A stretch of 64,000 bases of DNA from Chroococcidiopsis thermalis PCC 7203 (GTDB taxonomy: Bacteria > Cyanobacteriota > Cyanobacteriia > Cyanobacteriales > Chroococcidiopsidaceae): positions 1,042,336-1,106,335 of the forward strand of contig NC_019695.1 of the NCBI RefSeq assembly GCF_000317125.1. Reading direction: 5' to 3'. Below the pieces are notes generated by a model, which was given only the letters and a program-made list of their open reading frames with translations, had not been told where the DNA came from and ran no database searches. The position numbers and the translations under genes were made by a program. Every line of letters begins with the position of its first letter. Position 1 is the stretch's first letter. This document shows positions 45,258 to 55,276 of this stretch, in pieces.

Positions 45258-46646
45258 ATGACAGATGACTCGAATTTAGAGTTGAAGCAGGCGATTCGAC
45301 GTGCGATCGCCTCCAGTTCTCAGCAGCGAATCACTTTTGCTGAGTATATGGAATTAGCGCTATATCACCCGACTTGCGGCTATTACACGACTAAAGCCGT
45401 CCAAATGGGCAAGCAGGGTGATTTTTTTACGTCTACCCATCTGGGTGCTGATTTTGGCGAGTTGCTCGCAGAGCAGTTCGTTCAAATGTGGCAGATCTTA
45501 GGAAAACCTCAGCCCTTTACTTTAGTAGAAATGGGGGCAGGTCAAGGTTTTTTGGTTTTAGATTTACTCAAATACGTCCAGCTGAATTATCCAGAGTTTT
45601 TCGCCGTACTGGACTACATCATTGTCGAGCAGTCTCCTGCTTTGCGAGAGTTACAGCAGCAGACGATCCCCCCAACCCCCCTTGAGAAGGGGGGCAAGAC
45701 GATCCCCCCAACCCCCCTTGAAAAGGGGGGCAAGACGATCCCCCCAACCCCCCTTGAAAAGGGAGGCAAGACGATCCCCCCAACCCCCCTTGAGAAGGGG
45801 GGCAATGTTCTCTCTACAACCCCCTTTTTAAGGGGGTCGCCGCCGGCGGGGGGATCCATCCGCTGGTGCAGTCTAGAAGAAATCCCAGATAATTCGATCG
45901 CTGGCTGTTTCTTTTCCAACGAACTCATAGACGCACTACCCGTACATCAAATTGCGATCGAACGAGGTGTGCTGCGAGAGGTGTATGTTGGACAAGGGAA
46001 ACAAGGGGGACAAGGAAGTAGCAATTCTAGTCACCAGCCACTAGCCACTAGCCACTCTCCTTTTACAGAAATTACAGAGAAACTTTCTACACCCAGACTG
46101 CAAGAATATTTCGACTTGGTTGGCATCGATATAACTTCTTCTACCTATCCAGATGGATATCGCAGCGAGGTAAATTTGGCTGCTTTAGACTGGTTGCAAG
46201 CAGTAGCTCAGAAGTTGCAGCGTGGATATGTATTGACAATTGATTATGGTTATCCTGCAAGTCGATACTACAATCCAGCACGATCGCAAGGGACTTTACA
46301 ATGTTACTATCAACACCATCACCACAACGATCCGTATATCAATATCGGACAACAAGATATCACCGCTCACGTTGATTTTACAGCTCTACAGCGATGGGGC
46401 GATCGCTGCGGACTGCCAACAGTCGGGTTCACCCAACAAGGCTTATTTTTGATGGCGTTAGGATTGGGCGATCGCATTGCGGCACTATCTCAAACCACAA
46501 GCCAATCGCTCCAACAAGTCCTATGGCGGCGTGATGCTCTACATCAACTGCTCGATCCTATGGGTTTAGGCGGATTTGGCGTTTTGATTCAAAGCCGGGG
46601 ACTCACTGAGACAGAAGTAGCACAGCCCTTGATGGGGTTAAAGTAG
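45258..46646 (+). CDS. SAM-dependent methyltransferase, MidA/NDUFAF7 family, with repeat insertions
   Basis: The 462-residue protein belongs to the family that methylates an Arg of the 49-kDa complex I subunit in mitochondria (NDUFAF7/MidA). Family parts: FAEYMELALYHPTCGYYTTK, GDFFTSTHLGADFGELLAEQ, EMGAGQGFLVLDLL (SAM motif) and FFSNELIDALPVH. It lies directly behind ndhH, whose product is the bacterial counterpart of that substrate, which supports an NdhH-modifying role. Between SAM domain segments, residues about 136-200 are four copies of a 12-residue TIPPTPLEKGGK unit plus another repeat remnant, and about 252-270 (NSSHQPLATSHSPF) is a second repeat insertion. Both keep the frame. The stop lies in a palindromic repeat. 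Confidence 0.88.
   Translation: MTDDSNLELKQAIRRAIASSSQQRITFAEYMELALYHPTCGYYTTKAVQMGKQGDFFTSTHLGADFGELLAEQFVQMWQILGKPQPFTLVEMGAGQGFLVLDLLKYVQLNYPEFFAVLDYIIVEQSPALRELQQQTIPPTPLEKGGKTIPPTPLEKGGKTIPPTPLEKGGKTIPPTPLEKGGNVLSTTPFLRGSPPAGGSIRWCSLEEIPDNSIAGCFFSNELIDALPVHQIAIERGVLREVYVGQGKQGGQGSSNSSHQPLATSHSPFTEITEKLSTPRLQEYFDLVGIDITSSTYPDGYRSEVNLAALDWLQAVAQKLQRGYVLTIDYGYPASRYYNPARSQGTLQCYYQHHHHNDPYINIGQQDITAHVDFTALQRWGDRCGLPTVGFTQQGLFLMALGLGDRIAALSQTTSQSLQQVLWRRDALHQLLDPMGLGGFGVLIQSRGLTETEVAQPLMGLK
45663..45857. repeat. Four tandem 36-bp palindromic units inside a coding region
   Basis: Units start at 45663, 45699, 45735 and 45771 (CCCCCCTTGA[GA]AAGGGGGG hairpin each), followed by another C/G hairpin and a CCGCCGGCGG palindrome up to GGGGGATCC. 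The unit is the same family as the intergenic elements at 9826-9890 and 32868-33020. Its length (36 = 12 codons) keeps the frame. Confidence 0.92.
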
Positions 46647-46670
46647 AGACGTTACATGTAACATCTCTAC
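46643..46670. repeat. GTAGAGACGTTACATGT palindrome, copy 2
   Basis: A 28-bp palindrome with one mismatch (ACATCT for ACGTCT); it contains the stop codon of the methyltransferase gene. Could act as a terminator. Confidence 0.85.
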
Positions 46671-46769
46671 AAGGTGAAATCTTAAATCAATAGCTCTGAC
46701 GATGGTGAGAATTCAATTTTCCCCCACAATGATTAGAGTAGTAAAGTAAGGCTATCAAACAGCAAAATC

Positions 46770-46865
46770 ATGAACGCCCACGATCTATTAACACTAGTAA
46801 TGCTTTTGACTCCTGGGATTTTGCTTTCAGTAATAATTCTGGTTACATTTGCCGCTGGAGGCTGA
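46770..46865 (+). CDS. Possible 31-residue single-helix membrane peptide
   Basis: ATG to TGA gives 31 residues: a short polar start (MNAHDLL) and one hydrophobic helix (MLLTPGILLSVIILVTF) ending in AAGG. This is the size and form of the small subunits of thylakoid complexes (PsaM, PetL, Psb30 and NDH-1 small subunits), but I cannot match it to one of them. An AAGG sequence lies about 20 bases upstream, so translation signals are weak. Located 120 bp after the methyltransferase gene and one gene after ndhH. Confidence 0.4.
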   Translation: MNAHDLLTLVMLLTPGILLSVIILVTFAAGG

Positions 46866-46992
46866 ATCAGTTATCAGTGGCTAGCGGCTGGTGACTAGTG
46901 ACTAGAATTGCTCCCTCAGCTTCCCCAACTTCCTCAGCTTGGCAACTCTCTCTTCCCCGACTCCCGTACGGGCGAGTTTAATTGCAGATCTT

Positions 46993-47514
46993 CTAGTTGT
47001 TCGCAGGAATTTTCCATGAACCCCCCCCTACGACTCCCGGCTCCCGATATGGTATTAGGACTGCACCCCCTCTAACATAGAGTGGATGACGTGGCTGTCC
47101 TTGTAGGGTGACTCCTAGACAATGCAAAACTTGACCCTGACTCAAGAAACCTAGTACGGATTTATCTCTTTGTTGCCAACTACCATAGTTACCCCAACCA
47201 ATGACAATTTTCTCGACACTTTGCTGCATTCGCATTAAATAAGAGTCATTCTCGCAGCCAACCGGATCGAAGACTCTTCGCAACACTAACCAATCGGTGG
47301 CGCGGTAAGCAAATAAATTGCCTACTTCTATGCTTCCGTATCCCCAGTTACGAGCAAAATTGATACAGCGACGAATCGTGGGATCGTCTTTGGTTGCATC
47401 TGCCGTACTGGGGTTGAGCATAATAAAGCCAATGCATGGTAGATCGGTGTCCCAAACTCTAGTTAGGGAATAACGATACAATCCATCGGGTGCGATCGCA
47501 GCACTCATCTTCAT
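46993..47514 (-). CDS. DUF1643 domain protein
   Basis: The 173-residue protein has the DUF1643 hallmarks near its start: YRYSLTRVW, FIMLNPSTADATKDDPTIRR and FARNWGYGSIEVGNLFAYRA. The domain is widespread in bacteria, often near mobile or accessory DNA; biochemical function unknown. The C-terminus (about EPGVVGGGSWKIPANN) is encoded by a CGGGAGTCG-type repeat, so the native end after the HPLYV motif may have been overwritten. Confidence 0.88.
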   Translation of the reverse strand: MKMSAAIAPDGLYRYSLTRVWDTDLPCIGFIMLNPSTADATKDDPTIRRCINFARNWGYGSIEVGNLFAYRATDWLVLRRVFDPVGCENDSYLMRMQQSVEKIVIGWGNYGSWQQRDKSVLGFLSQGQVLHCLGVTLQGQPRHPLYVRGGAVLIPYREPGVVGGGSWKIPANN

Positions 47515-47741
47515 TCGGCAAGACGCAAGAGTTAACTAACTACTAACAAATGACGAATGACAAATGACGAATAAGTTCGCAAAGAACTGTAACGACTGCT
47601 GGCTCAAGTACAATGAAAAGCAGCTTTGCCACATCAGGATGACATCTTTACAACAGCACAACAGCTAAAAGTTTGCTTTTTTGACTTTTAACTTTTAACT
47701 TTTGACTTTTCACTGTTGACGTACTGAGTAGAGGAACAAGG

Positions 47742-48767
47742 ATGAAAGTTGCTGTATTTAGCACCAAATCCTACGATCGCACCTTTTTAGAAACTGCTAA
47801 CGCCGAATACAAACACGAACTGGCATTTTTTGAACCTCGTCTGACCTGCGAAACGAGCATTTTAGCAAAAGACTATCCAGTAGTTTGCGTCTTTGTCAAC
47901 GACCAATTAGATCGTCAAACCTTGACTTGTCTAGCCGATCGCGGTACGAAGTTAATTGCTTTGCGTGCTGCCGGATATAACAACATAGATATCATTGCTG
48001 CTACTGAATTAGGTTTACCAGTCGTGCGCGTGCCAGCCTACTCACCCTATGCAGTAGCAGAATATACTCTAGGGATAATTCTTGCCCTGAATCGTAAAAT
48101 TTACCGCACTCATTATCGCGTGCGCGAGGGGAATTTTTCGCTAGAAGGTTTGATGGGTTTTGACTTACACGGCAAGACAGCGGGGATCGTTGGTACTGGA
48201 AAGATTGGGGCGATCGTCGCGCAAATTCTCCATGCTTGCGGCTGTCATGTGCTAGCGTATGACAAATATCAAAACCCTGACTGTCAAGCTTTAGGCGTGC
48301 AGTATGTCTCGCTTCAGGACTTATTTGCCCGTACTGACATTATCAGCCTTCACTGTCCGCTAACACCAGAGACATACCATTTAGTTAATTCTGAAGCGAT
48401 CGCCTTGATGAAAACAGGTGTAATGCTGATTAATACCAGTCGTGGAGCGTTGATCGACGCAAAAGCAGCTATTAAAGGCTTAAAATCCGGTAAAATTGGA
48501 TATCTTGGTTTAGATGTCTACGAGCAAGAAGGAGATATTTTTTTTGAAGATCTCTCAAACACCATCGTGCAAGATGACGTATTACAGCGGTTGCTGACGT
48601 TCCCCAACGTCCTGATTACTGGTCATCAAGCCTTTTTTACCAAAGACGCACTGACTAGTATTGCCCAGACTACCCTTGCCAATATTAGCGATTTTGAAAG
48701 CGGAAAACCTTGTCCTAATCAAATTAAAGTAGAGTTTCCTCAAGCGGTTGCTAGCAATGTCAAGTAA
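47742..48767 (+). CDS. ldhA: D-2-hydroxyacid dehydrogenase (D-lactate dehydrogenase type)
   Basis: The 341-residue NAD-dependent enzyme reduces 2-oxoacids such as pyruvate. The nucleotide-binding motif is GIVGTGKIGAIVAQIL (about 147-162), the catalytic triad residues lie in ALRAAGYNNID/INTSRGALID (Arg), the Glu in LGLDVYEQEG and His in LITGHQAFFT (about 295-300). The VFVNDQLD and HxAFFT forms are typical of fermentative LdhA of proteobacteria and cyanobacteria. Preceded by AACTTTT-type repeats and a GAGG RBS. Confidence 0.92.
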   Translation: MKVAVFSTKSYDRTFLETANAEYKHELAFFEPRLTCETSILAKDYPVVCVFVNDQLDRQTLTCLADRGTKLIALRAAGYNNIDIIAATELGLPVVRVPAYSPYAVAEYTLGIILALNRKIYRTHYRVREGNFSLEGLMGFDLHGKTAGIVGTGKIGAIVAQILHACGCHVLAYDKYQNPDCQALGVQYVSLQDLFARTDIISLHCPLTPETYHLVNSEAIALMKTGVMLINTSRGALIDAKAAIKGLKSGKIGYLGLDVYEQEGDIFFEDLSNTIVQDDVLQRLLTFPNVLITGHQAFFTKDALTSIAQTTLANISDFESGKPCPNQIKVEFPQAVASNVK

Positions 48768-48987
48768 CTTAATTTACAACTTATGACAATCCGAGTGCTG
48801 ACGAACTCGATCTGATTTATCTATCTTGAAGTCGATCGAGTAGTCCGTGGAAGTTAAGTATATTTGATCAATAACAAAGAACTCGTTTTGATTTTTTGAT
48901 TTTCAAACTAATCAGTCCGGTAGAACATGCAGACCGTTGCTATATCGGCGATATTAAAGTAGTCATTGTCAAAAACAAGGTAAAACT

Positions 48988-49413
48988 ATGGAATCTCAGA
49001 TACAACAACAAGAATACACCACCACACCTGAAGGAATGCCAGCTAGCGAACCCGCAGGCACCTTGGCGCTTCCTCCCGCGCCTCAGTCAAACGCGCAATT
49101 GAAAAAACTCGGCGCTCAAGTCAGAGCCTTTCTGGACGAACTACCAGAATACATTGCCAAGTTTTATAACGAAAACCAAAAGCCAATTACTGTTGTCCTC
49201 TTGATTGTGGCAGCATTTGTCACTGTCAAAGTCGTTTTGGCAATCTTAGATGCTCTCAATGATATTCCTCTGCTTGCACCAACTTTTGAATTAATCGGGA
49301 TCGGTTATTCTGCTTGGTTTGTCTATCGTTACCTACTCAAAGTAGAGACACGGGAAGAATTGGGGCAAGAAATTCAAGCTATTACCAGTCAAGTCGTTGG
49401 TAGCAAGAAATAG
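48988..49413 (+). CDS. CAAD/CURT1-domain thylakoid membrane protein
   Basis: The 141-residue protein has a disordered Pro/Gln-rich N-terminus (about 1-50), an amphipathic helix (about 50-70), two transmembrane helices (ITVVLLIVAAFVTVKVVLAI and LIGIGYSAWFVYRYLL) and a C-terminal amphipathic helix. This is the CURT1 plan; such proteins bend thylakoid membranes at their edges. The CAAD domain is also found fused to cyanobacterial aminoacyl-tRNA synthetases; here it stands alone. An AAGG site precedes the ATG. Confidence 0.9.
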   Translation: MESQIQQQEYTTTPEGMPASEPAGTLALPPAPQSNAQLKKLGAQVRAFLDELPEYIAKFYNENQKPITVVLLIVAAFVTVKVVLAILDALNDIPLLAPTFELIGIGYSAWFVYRYLLKVETREELGQEIQAITSQVVGSKK

Positions 49414-49456
49414 TCCGCAGCAGTAGCGGAGATCTGCATAAAAACACAAACAAATA

Positions 49457-49499
49457 AAAGCGATCGCCCAATAAGATTTGTCTTAGCGCGATCGCTTTT
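49457..49499 (+). terminator. Terminator built from two HIP1 sites
   Basis: AAAGCGATCGC and GCGATCGCTTTT form a perfect stem (with inner AAGA/TCTT) that ends in five T's, 45 bases after the CAAD gene. Confidence 0.75.
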
Positions 49500-49561
49500 T
49501 CAGTTATCAGGGAGCAGGGGGAACAATTACCCATTACCAATTACCAACTACCATTTACCAT

Positions 49562-50554
49562 TTACTGCTGTTGAACTCCAGCAATATAGGGAGATTGAAT
49601 CGGATCGAGCCGTCCTGCTCTTACTAAAGCTTGGTAAACGCTGGCTGCTACATCAGCACGGGTAGCCTTGATATTAGGTCTGAGTTGATTAGCTTCAGGA
49701 TAATTCACGACTAACCCAGCCGTGGTAGCTGCGGCAATTCTCTCCCTAGCATAATTGGGAATTTGGTCTGCATCTACATAGAATTTCTCCAAGACTTGCT
49801 CTGGTAAGGCTGGTGGTGCAAGATTTAAGCCACTAGCCAGAGACACCAAAACTTGCGCTCTAGGAATCTCCTGTTGAGCTTTAAATGTATTGTCAGGATA
49901 CCCGCGTAAAAATCCAAGTTGAATTGCTCGATTAATCGCTGGGATTCCCCAGAAATTTTCAGGCACATCTGTAAATTTACTCTGAGTATCAGATCCAGGT
50001 AATTGATTGAAGGCTTCTTGCAAAATCGCAGCATACTCAGCTCTAGTGACGGGATCGGTAGGCTTGTAATAGCCGCCAGAAAAACCTCTGACGATGCCAC
50101 GCTCGGCAAGAGCTGTAATAAATGGATATGCCCAATAATCCGCAGGCACATCTTGAAACTTAACTTGTTGGGTTGGAGATGGTTCTGGGGATGCTGGAGT
50201 GGTTGGTGTGGTGGGAACAGGGACGATCGCCGGAAATGGAGCTACAGGCTGTCTGCGGGGCGTGACAGGCGTTTCTGGAGCGATCGCTTCTGGGGCAGGA
50301 CTGGGAATCGGCGCTAGTTCCGCTCTAGGTTCGGGGCTAGCTTGCGGCTGGGGAGTCAAAGCCACAGGCGATCGCGCTTCTGGGGCAGTCACCAACGGTA
50401 AGATACTGGGAATCTGAAAACCTCGCCCCGAACGAGACAGCGACCAAAATAGTATTCCGCCGAGCGCAGCTAAAGCCAGCACGACTGCAAGAAATTCATC
50501 AAATCCTAAAGGAGTTCTGGAAGACCGAGGATCGGGAGGTGGGGAATTAGTCAT
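49562..50554 (-). CDS. SLH-domain membrane-anchored protein
   Basis: The 330-residue protein has one membrane helix (about 18-40, FLAVVLALAALGGILFWSL), a Pro/Ala/Thr-rich spacer (about 50-130), and three SLH modules (about 130-320; FQDVPADYWAYPFITALAER, FTDVPENFWGIPAINRAIQL and a third with FYVDADQIPNYARERIAAA). It would span the periplasm and bind the peptidoglycan-linked polysaccharide. Typical cyanobacterial envelope protein. Confidence 0.9.
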   Translation of the reverse strand: MTNSPPPDPRSSRTPLGFDEFLAVVLALAALGGILFWSLSRSGRGFQIPSILPLVTAPEARSPVALTPQPQASPEPRAELAPIPSPAPEAIAPETPVTPRRQPVAPFPAIVPVPTTPTTPASPEPSPTQQVKFQDVPADYWAYPFITALAERGIVRGFSGGYYKPTDPVTRAEYAAILQEAFNQLPGSDTQSKFTDVPENFWGIPAINRAIQLGFLRGYPDNTFKAQQEIPRAQVLVSLASGLNLAPPALPEQVLEKFYVDADQIPNYARERIAAATTAGLVVNYPEANQLRPNIKATRADVAASVYQALVRAGRLDPIQSPYIAGVQQQ

Positions 50555-50645
50555 GCATTTTCGCCCATCGAATCAGGATTTCGTGTCTAAGACAATCTAC
50601 TTGTACTAATTCGCTCAATCTACTACCTTAAGGCTAATTTTTTCA

Positions 50646-50862
50646 ATTGGTCATTGGTCATTGGTCATTGGTCATTGGTCATTAGTTAACGGTTGACAGT
50701 AATTATTCTTCCTTGTCCCCCTTGTCTTCCTTGTCCCCCTTCGCCCCCTAATCCCCACTCCCTTCGGTCGTGGGGTCCCCGAGTTCCCCCTTGTCCCTCA
50801 CTCCTCACTCCTCACTCCTCACTCCCCACTCCTCACTCCTCACTCCCCACTCCCCTCTTCCA
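50646..50862. repeat. Stacked heptamer repeats between the SLH gene and hom
   Basis: GGTCATT units (50646-50685) are followed by CCTTGTCCCC-type, CCCTTCGG hairpin and CTCCTCACTCC-type arrays (about 50710-50862), the last running into the 3' end of the homoserine dehydrogenase gene. Confidence 0.85.
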
Positions 50863-52189
50863 ACACGCGCAAAATACTAGGAATACTATCAATTGCTTCA
50901 AGCTGGCGAATTTCTGCTAAAGCTTGATGAAAATCGCCTTCGCGCACGTTGTGGGTGACAACGACGATTTCGGCTAAATGTTTGTGAATTCCCGTCTGCA
51001 CGACAGATTCTAAGCTGACACCGTGGGAACCGAAACAAGTTCCCAACTTACCAATTACCCCAGGATGGTCTTTGGTGAGGAAGCGGGCGTAAAATCGGGT
51101 AACGAGTTCTGACATTGGGGCGATCGCGCAGTAGTCTTGATGAGTGCAAGCGAGTAATGGGTGGAGTGAGGCGCTTTCTGTCTCCAAGTGTCCCGTTTTC
51201 AACACAGCAGCAACATTTAAAATATCCGAAACAACGGCGCTAGCGGTTGCTCCTGCCCCTGCCCCAGGACCAAAAAACATCACCTGTCCGAGGGGTTCGG
51301 CTTCCACCAAAATTGCGTTGTAGACCCCGTGAATGCTGGCTAAGGGATGCGATTGAGGTATGAGAGTGGGGTGAACGCGGACGGAGAGCAGAGGGGCTGA
51401 GGGAGCTGAGGAAGCTGAGGGAGCTGAAGGAGTTTCTCTTTGGGCGATCGCGAGTAATTTGATTGTAAAACCGAGTTTTTGGGCGTAAGCAATATCTGTT
51501 TGGCTGACTTGACGAATGCCTTCACAGTAAACATCGGGTAGCTTGATCCTGCCACCGTAAGCTAAGGAAGCGAGAATAGCGATTTTATCGCCAGCATCTA
51601 AACCGTCTACATCGGCAGTAGGGTCAGCTTCAGCATATCCGAGTTTTTGTGCGTCTGCCAGTACGTCATCAAAACTACTGCCTTCCGCTTGCATCCGCGT
51701 CAGAATATAGTTTGTCGTCCCGTTGACAATGCCAGTAATAGCATGAATCCGATTCACACCTAGAGTTTGTTTCAGGGGTTGAATGACTGGAATGCCTCCC
51801 CCAACAGCCGCCTCTAGCATGACGTAAACTCCAGCAGCGTTGGCAGCATCAAAAATTTCATTGCCGTAACGGGCGATAACAGCCTTATTCGCCGTGACGA
51901 CGTGCTTGTGATGAGCGATCGCCTCCATAATCAGCGATCGCGCTGGTTCCAGTCCTCCCAATACCTCAACGACAATCTCTACTTCTGGATCGCTGACAAT
52001 CGCCTGTAAATCTGTCGTCAATATTCCATCTGGTAGGTTGACCGCACGGGGCTTATCGAGCGATCGGACTCCAACTCGATAAATTTCCAACTCCTGCATT
52101 AGAGAATGCCGTCCAGCCCTATCCTGCAATAGCTGAACCGTCCCCGTTCCTACCGTACCTAATCCTAGTAAACCAACCTTAAAAGCCAC
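50840..52189 (-). CDS. hom: Homoserine dehydrogenase
   Basis: It reduces aspartate semialdehyde to homoserine (threonine/methionine pathway). From GTG 52189 it has 449 residues: NAD(P)-binding GLLGLGTVGTGTVQLL, VVEVLGGLEPAR, VTANKAVIARYGNE, the substrate-site GIVNGTTNYILTRM and EADPTADVDGLDAGDK, and a C-terminal ACT domain (FLTKDHPGVIGKLGTCFGSH). An upstream ATG would translate a palindromic repeat (HPTIVF) and is rejected. Between the catalytic and ACT parts, an in-frame GCTGAGGGA tandem repeat encodes SAPSASSAPSAP (51396-51431). The last residues (EEGSGE) also come from a repeat. Confidence 0.95.
   Translation of the reverse strand: MAFKVGLLGLGTVGTGTVQLLQDRAGRHSLMQELEIYRVGVRSLDKPRAVNLPDGILTTDLQAIVSDPEVEIVVEVLGGLEPARSLIMEAIAHHKHVVTANKAVIARYGNEIFDAANAAGVYVMLEAAVGGGIPVIQPLKQTLGVNRIHAITGIVNGTTNYILTRMQAEGSSFDDVLADAQKLGYAEADPTADVDGLDAGDKIAILASLAYGGRIKLPDVYCEGIRQVSQTDIAYAQKLGFTIKLLAIAQRETPSAPSASSAPSAPLLSVRVHPTLIPQSHPLASIHGVYNAILVEAEPLGQVMFFGPGAGAGATASAVVSDILNVAAVLKTGHLETESASLHPLLACTHQDYCAIAPMSELVTRFYARFLTKDHPGVIGKLGTCFGSHGVSLESVVQTGIHKHLAEIVVVTHNVREGDFHQALAEIRQLEAIDSIPSILRVLEEGSGE
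51396..51431. repeat. GCTGAGGGA 9-mer array inside hom
   Basis: Four 9-bp units, in frame (three codons each). Same unit as the intergenic arrays at 26033 and 55103. Confidence 0.88.
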
Positions 52190-52220
52190 AACTTTCCCAC
52201 TTAGTTCGCCAAAAACAATT

Positions 52221-52245
52221 GTAGGGTGGGCATTGCCCACCCTAC
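52221..52245. repeat. GTAGGGTGGGCA-T-TGCCCACCCTAC palindrome (ends given)
   Basis: Perfect 12-bp arms with one central base, between petH and hom. A degenerate relative (TAGTGGGCATTGTCCACC) lies at about 209-226. Confidence 0.8.
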
Positions 52246-52272
52246 TAGCCACTAACCACTAACCACTAACCA

Positions 52273-54086
<1,814 letters not shown>

Positions 54087-55097
54087 ATGATCAGTAAGCC
54101 GGATCGCGTGGTTTTGATTGGCGTAGCCGGAGATTCCGGTTGCGGTAAATCCACGTTTTTGCGCCGTTTAACAGATTTGTTTGGAGAAGAGTTAGTCACC
54201 GTTATTTGCTTAGATGACTATCACAGCCTGGATCGCAAACAGCGCAAAGAAACAGGAATCACTGCCCTCAATCCCAAGGCAAATAATTTTGACCTAATGT
54301 ACGAGCAAATCAAAGCTCTGAAAAACGGTCAATCAATTGAAAAGCCGATTTACAACCACGAAACCGGATGCATTGACCCACCGGAACATATCGAGCCAAA
54401 TCATATCATTGTAGTTGAGGGCTTGCATCCGCTGTATGACGAACGGGTGCGATCGCTACTTGATTTCAGCGTCTATCTTGACATCAGCAATGAAGTCAAG
54501 ATCGCTTGGAAAATTCAACGCGACATGGCAGAACGCGGTCATCGCTATGAAGACGTGGTTGCGGCAATTAACTCTCGCAAACCCGATTTTGACGCTTACA
54601 TCGAGCCGCAAAGAGAATTTGCCGATGTTGTAATTCAGGTGTTGCCAACTAACCTGATCAAAGAAGACAAAGAGCGGAAAGTGTTGCGCGTGCGGATGCT
54701 GCAAAAAGAAGACGTACACGGCATGACACCAACCTACCTATTCGACGAAGGCTCTACGATTCAGTGGACACCTTGCGGACGTAAACTGACCTGTTCCTAC
54801 CCAGGAATGCAAATGTTCTACGGGTCGGACGTTTACTACGGTCAATACGTCTCCGTATTAGAAGTAGACGGACAATTTGACAACCTAGAGGAAGTTGCTT
54901 ACATCGAAACTCACCTGAGCAACACCTTTACCAAATACCAAGGTGAAATGACTCATTTGTTGCTCCAGCACCGCGAATACCCTGGTTCCAACAACGGCAC
55001 GGGTTTATTCCAAGTCCTAACAGGCTTGAAGATGCGAGCAGTCTACGAAAGCCTCACTGCCAAAGAAATCAAAATGGCAGTCTCGGCAAAAGCCTAA
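54087..55097 (+). CDS. prk: Phosphoribulokinase
   Basis: Calvin-cycle enzyme that phosphorylates ribulose 5-phosphate. The 336-residue length is standard. The P-loop is GVAGDSGCGKST (about 12-23), with the redox-active Cys19 inside it and Cys41 in VICLDDYHSLDR, the pair controlled by thioredoxin and CP12. The catalytic Asp of CLDDYH, and IVVEGLHPLYDERVR with the Walker B-like Glu, are present. Confidence 0.98.
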   Translation: MISKPDRVVLIGVAGDSGCGKSTFLRRLTDLFGEELVTVICLDDYHSLDRKQRKETGITALNPKANNFDLMYEQIKALKNGQSIEKPIYNHETGCIDPPEHIEPNHIIVVEGLHPLYDERVRSLLDFSVYLDISNEVKIAWKIQRDMAERGHRYEDVVAAINSRKPDFDAYIEPQREFADVVIQVLPTNLIKEDKERKVLRVRMLQKEDVHGMTPTYLFDEGSTIQWTPCGRKLTCSYPGMQMFYGSDVYYGQYVSVLEVDGQFDNLEEVAYIETHLSNTFTKYQGEMTHLLLQHREYPGSNNGTGLFQVLTGLKMRAVYESLTAKEIKMAVSAKA

Positions 55098-55099
55098 AA

Positions 55100-55235
55100 G
55101 AGAGCTGAGGGAGCGATCGGGAGCTGAGGGAGCTGAGGGAGAAAAATAACTTTTGAATTCTTCCTTGTCCCCCTTGTCCTCCTTATCTCCCTTGTCCCTC
55201 TTCTATTCCCTACCCCCTACTCCCTACTCCCTTTA
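55100..55235. repeat. GAGCTGAGG and CCTTGTCCCC/CTCCCTA arrays after prk
   Basis: GAGCTGAGG units (interrupted by a HIP1-like CGATCGG) are followed by pyrimidine-rich TTGTCCC and CTACTCC units up to 25-40 bp before the invertase gene. Confidence 0.8.
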
Positions 55236-55276
55236 AAATAAAGGTTGCTCAAAAATTTGCGGGGACTAACTGGTTC

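Noticed and set aside
45614-45928. Minus-strand open frame antisense to the methyltransferase
   Set aside because: Open only because the 36-bp palindromic repeat lacks stops on both strands.
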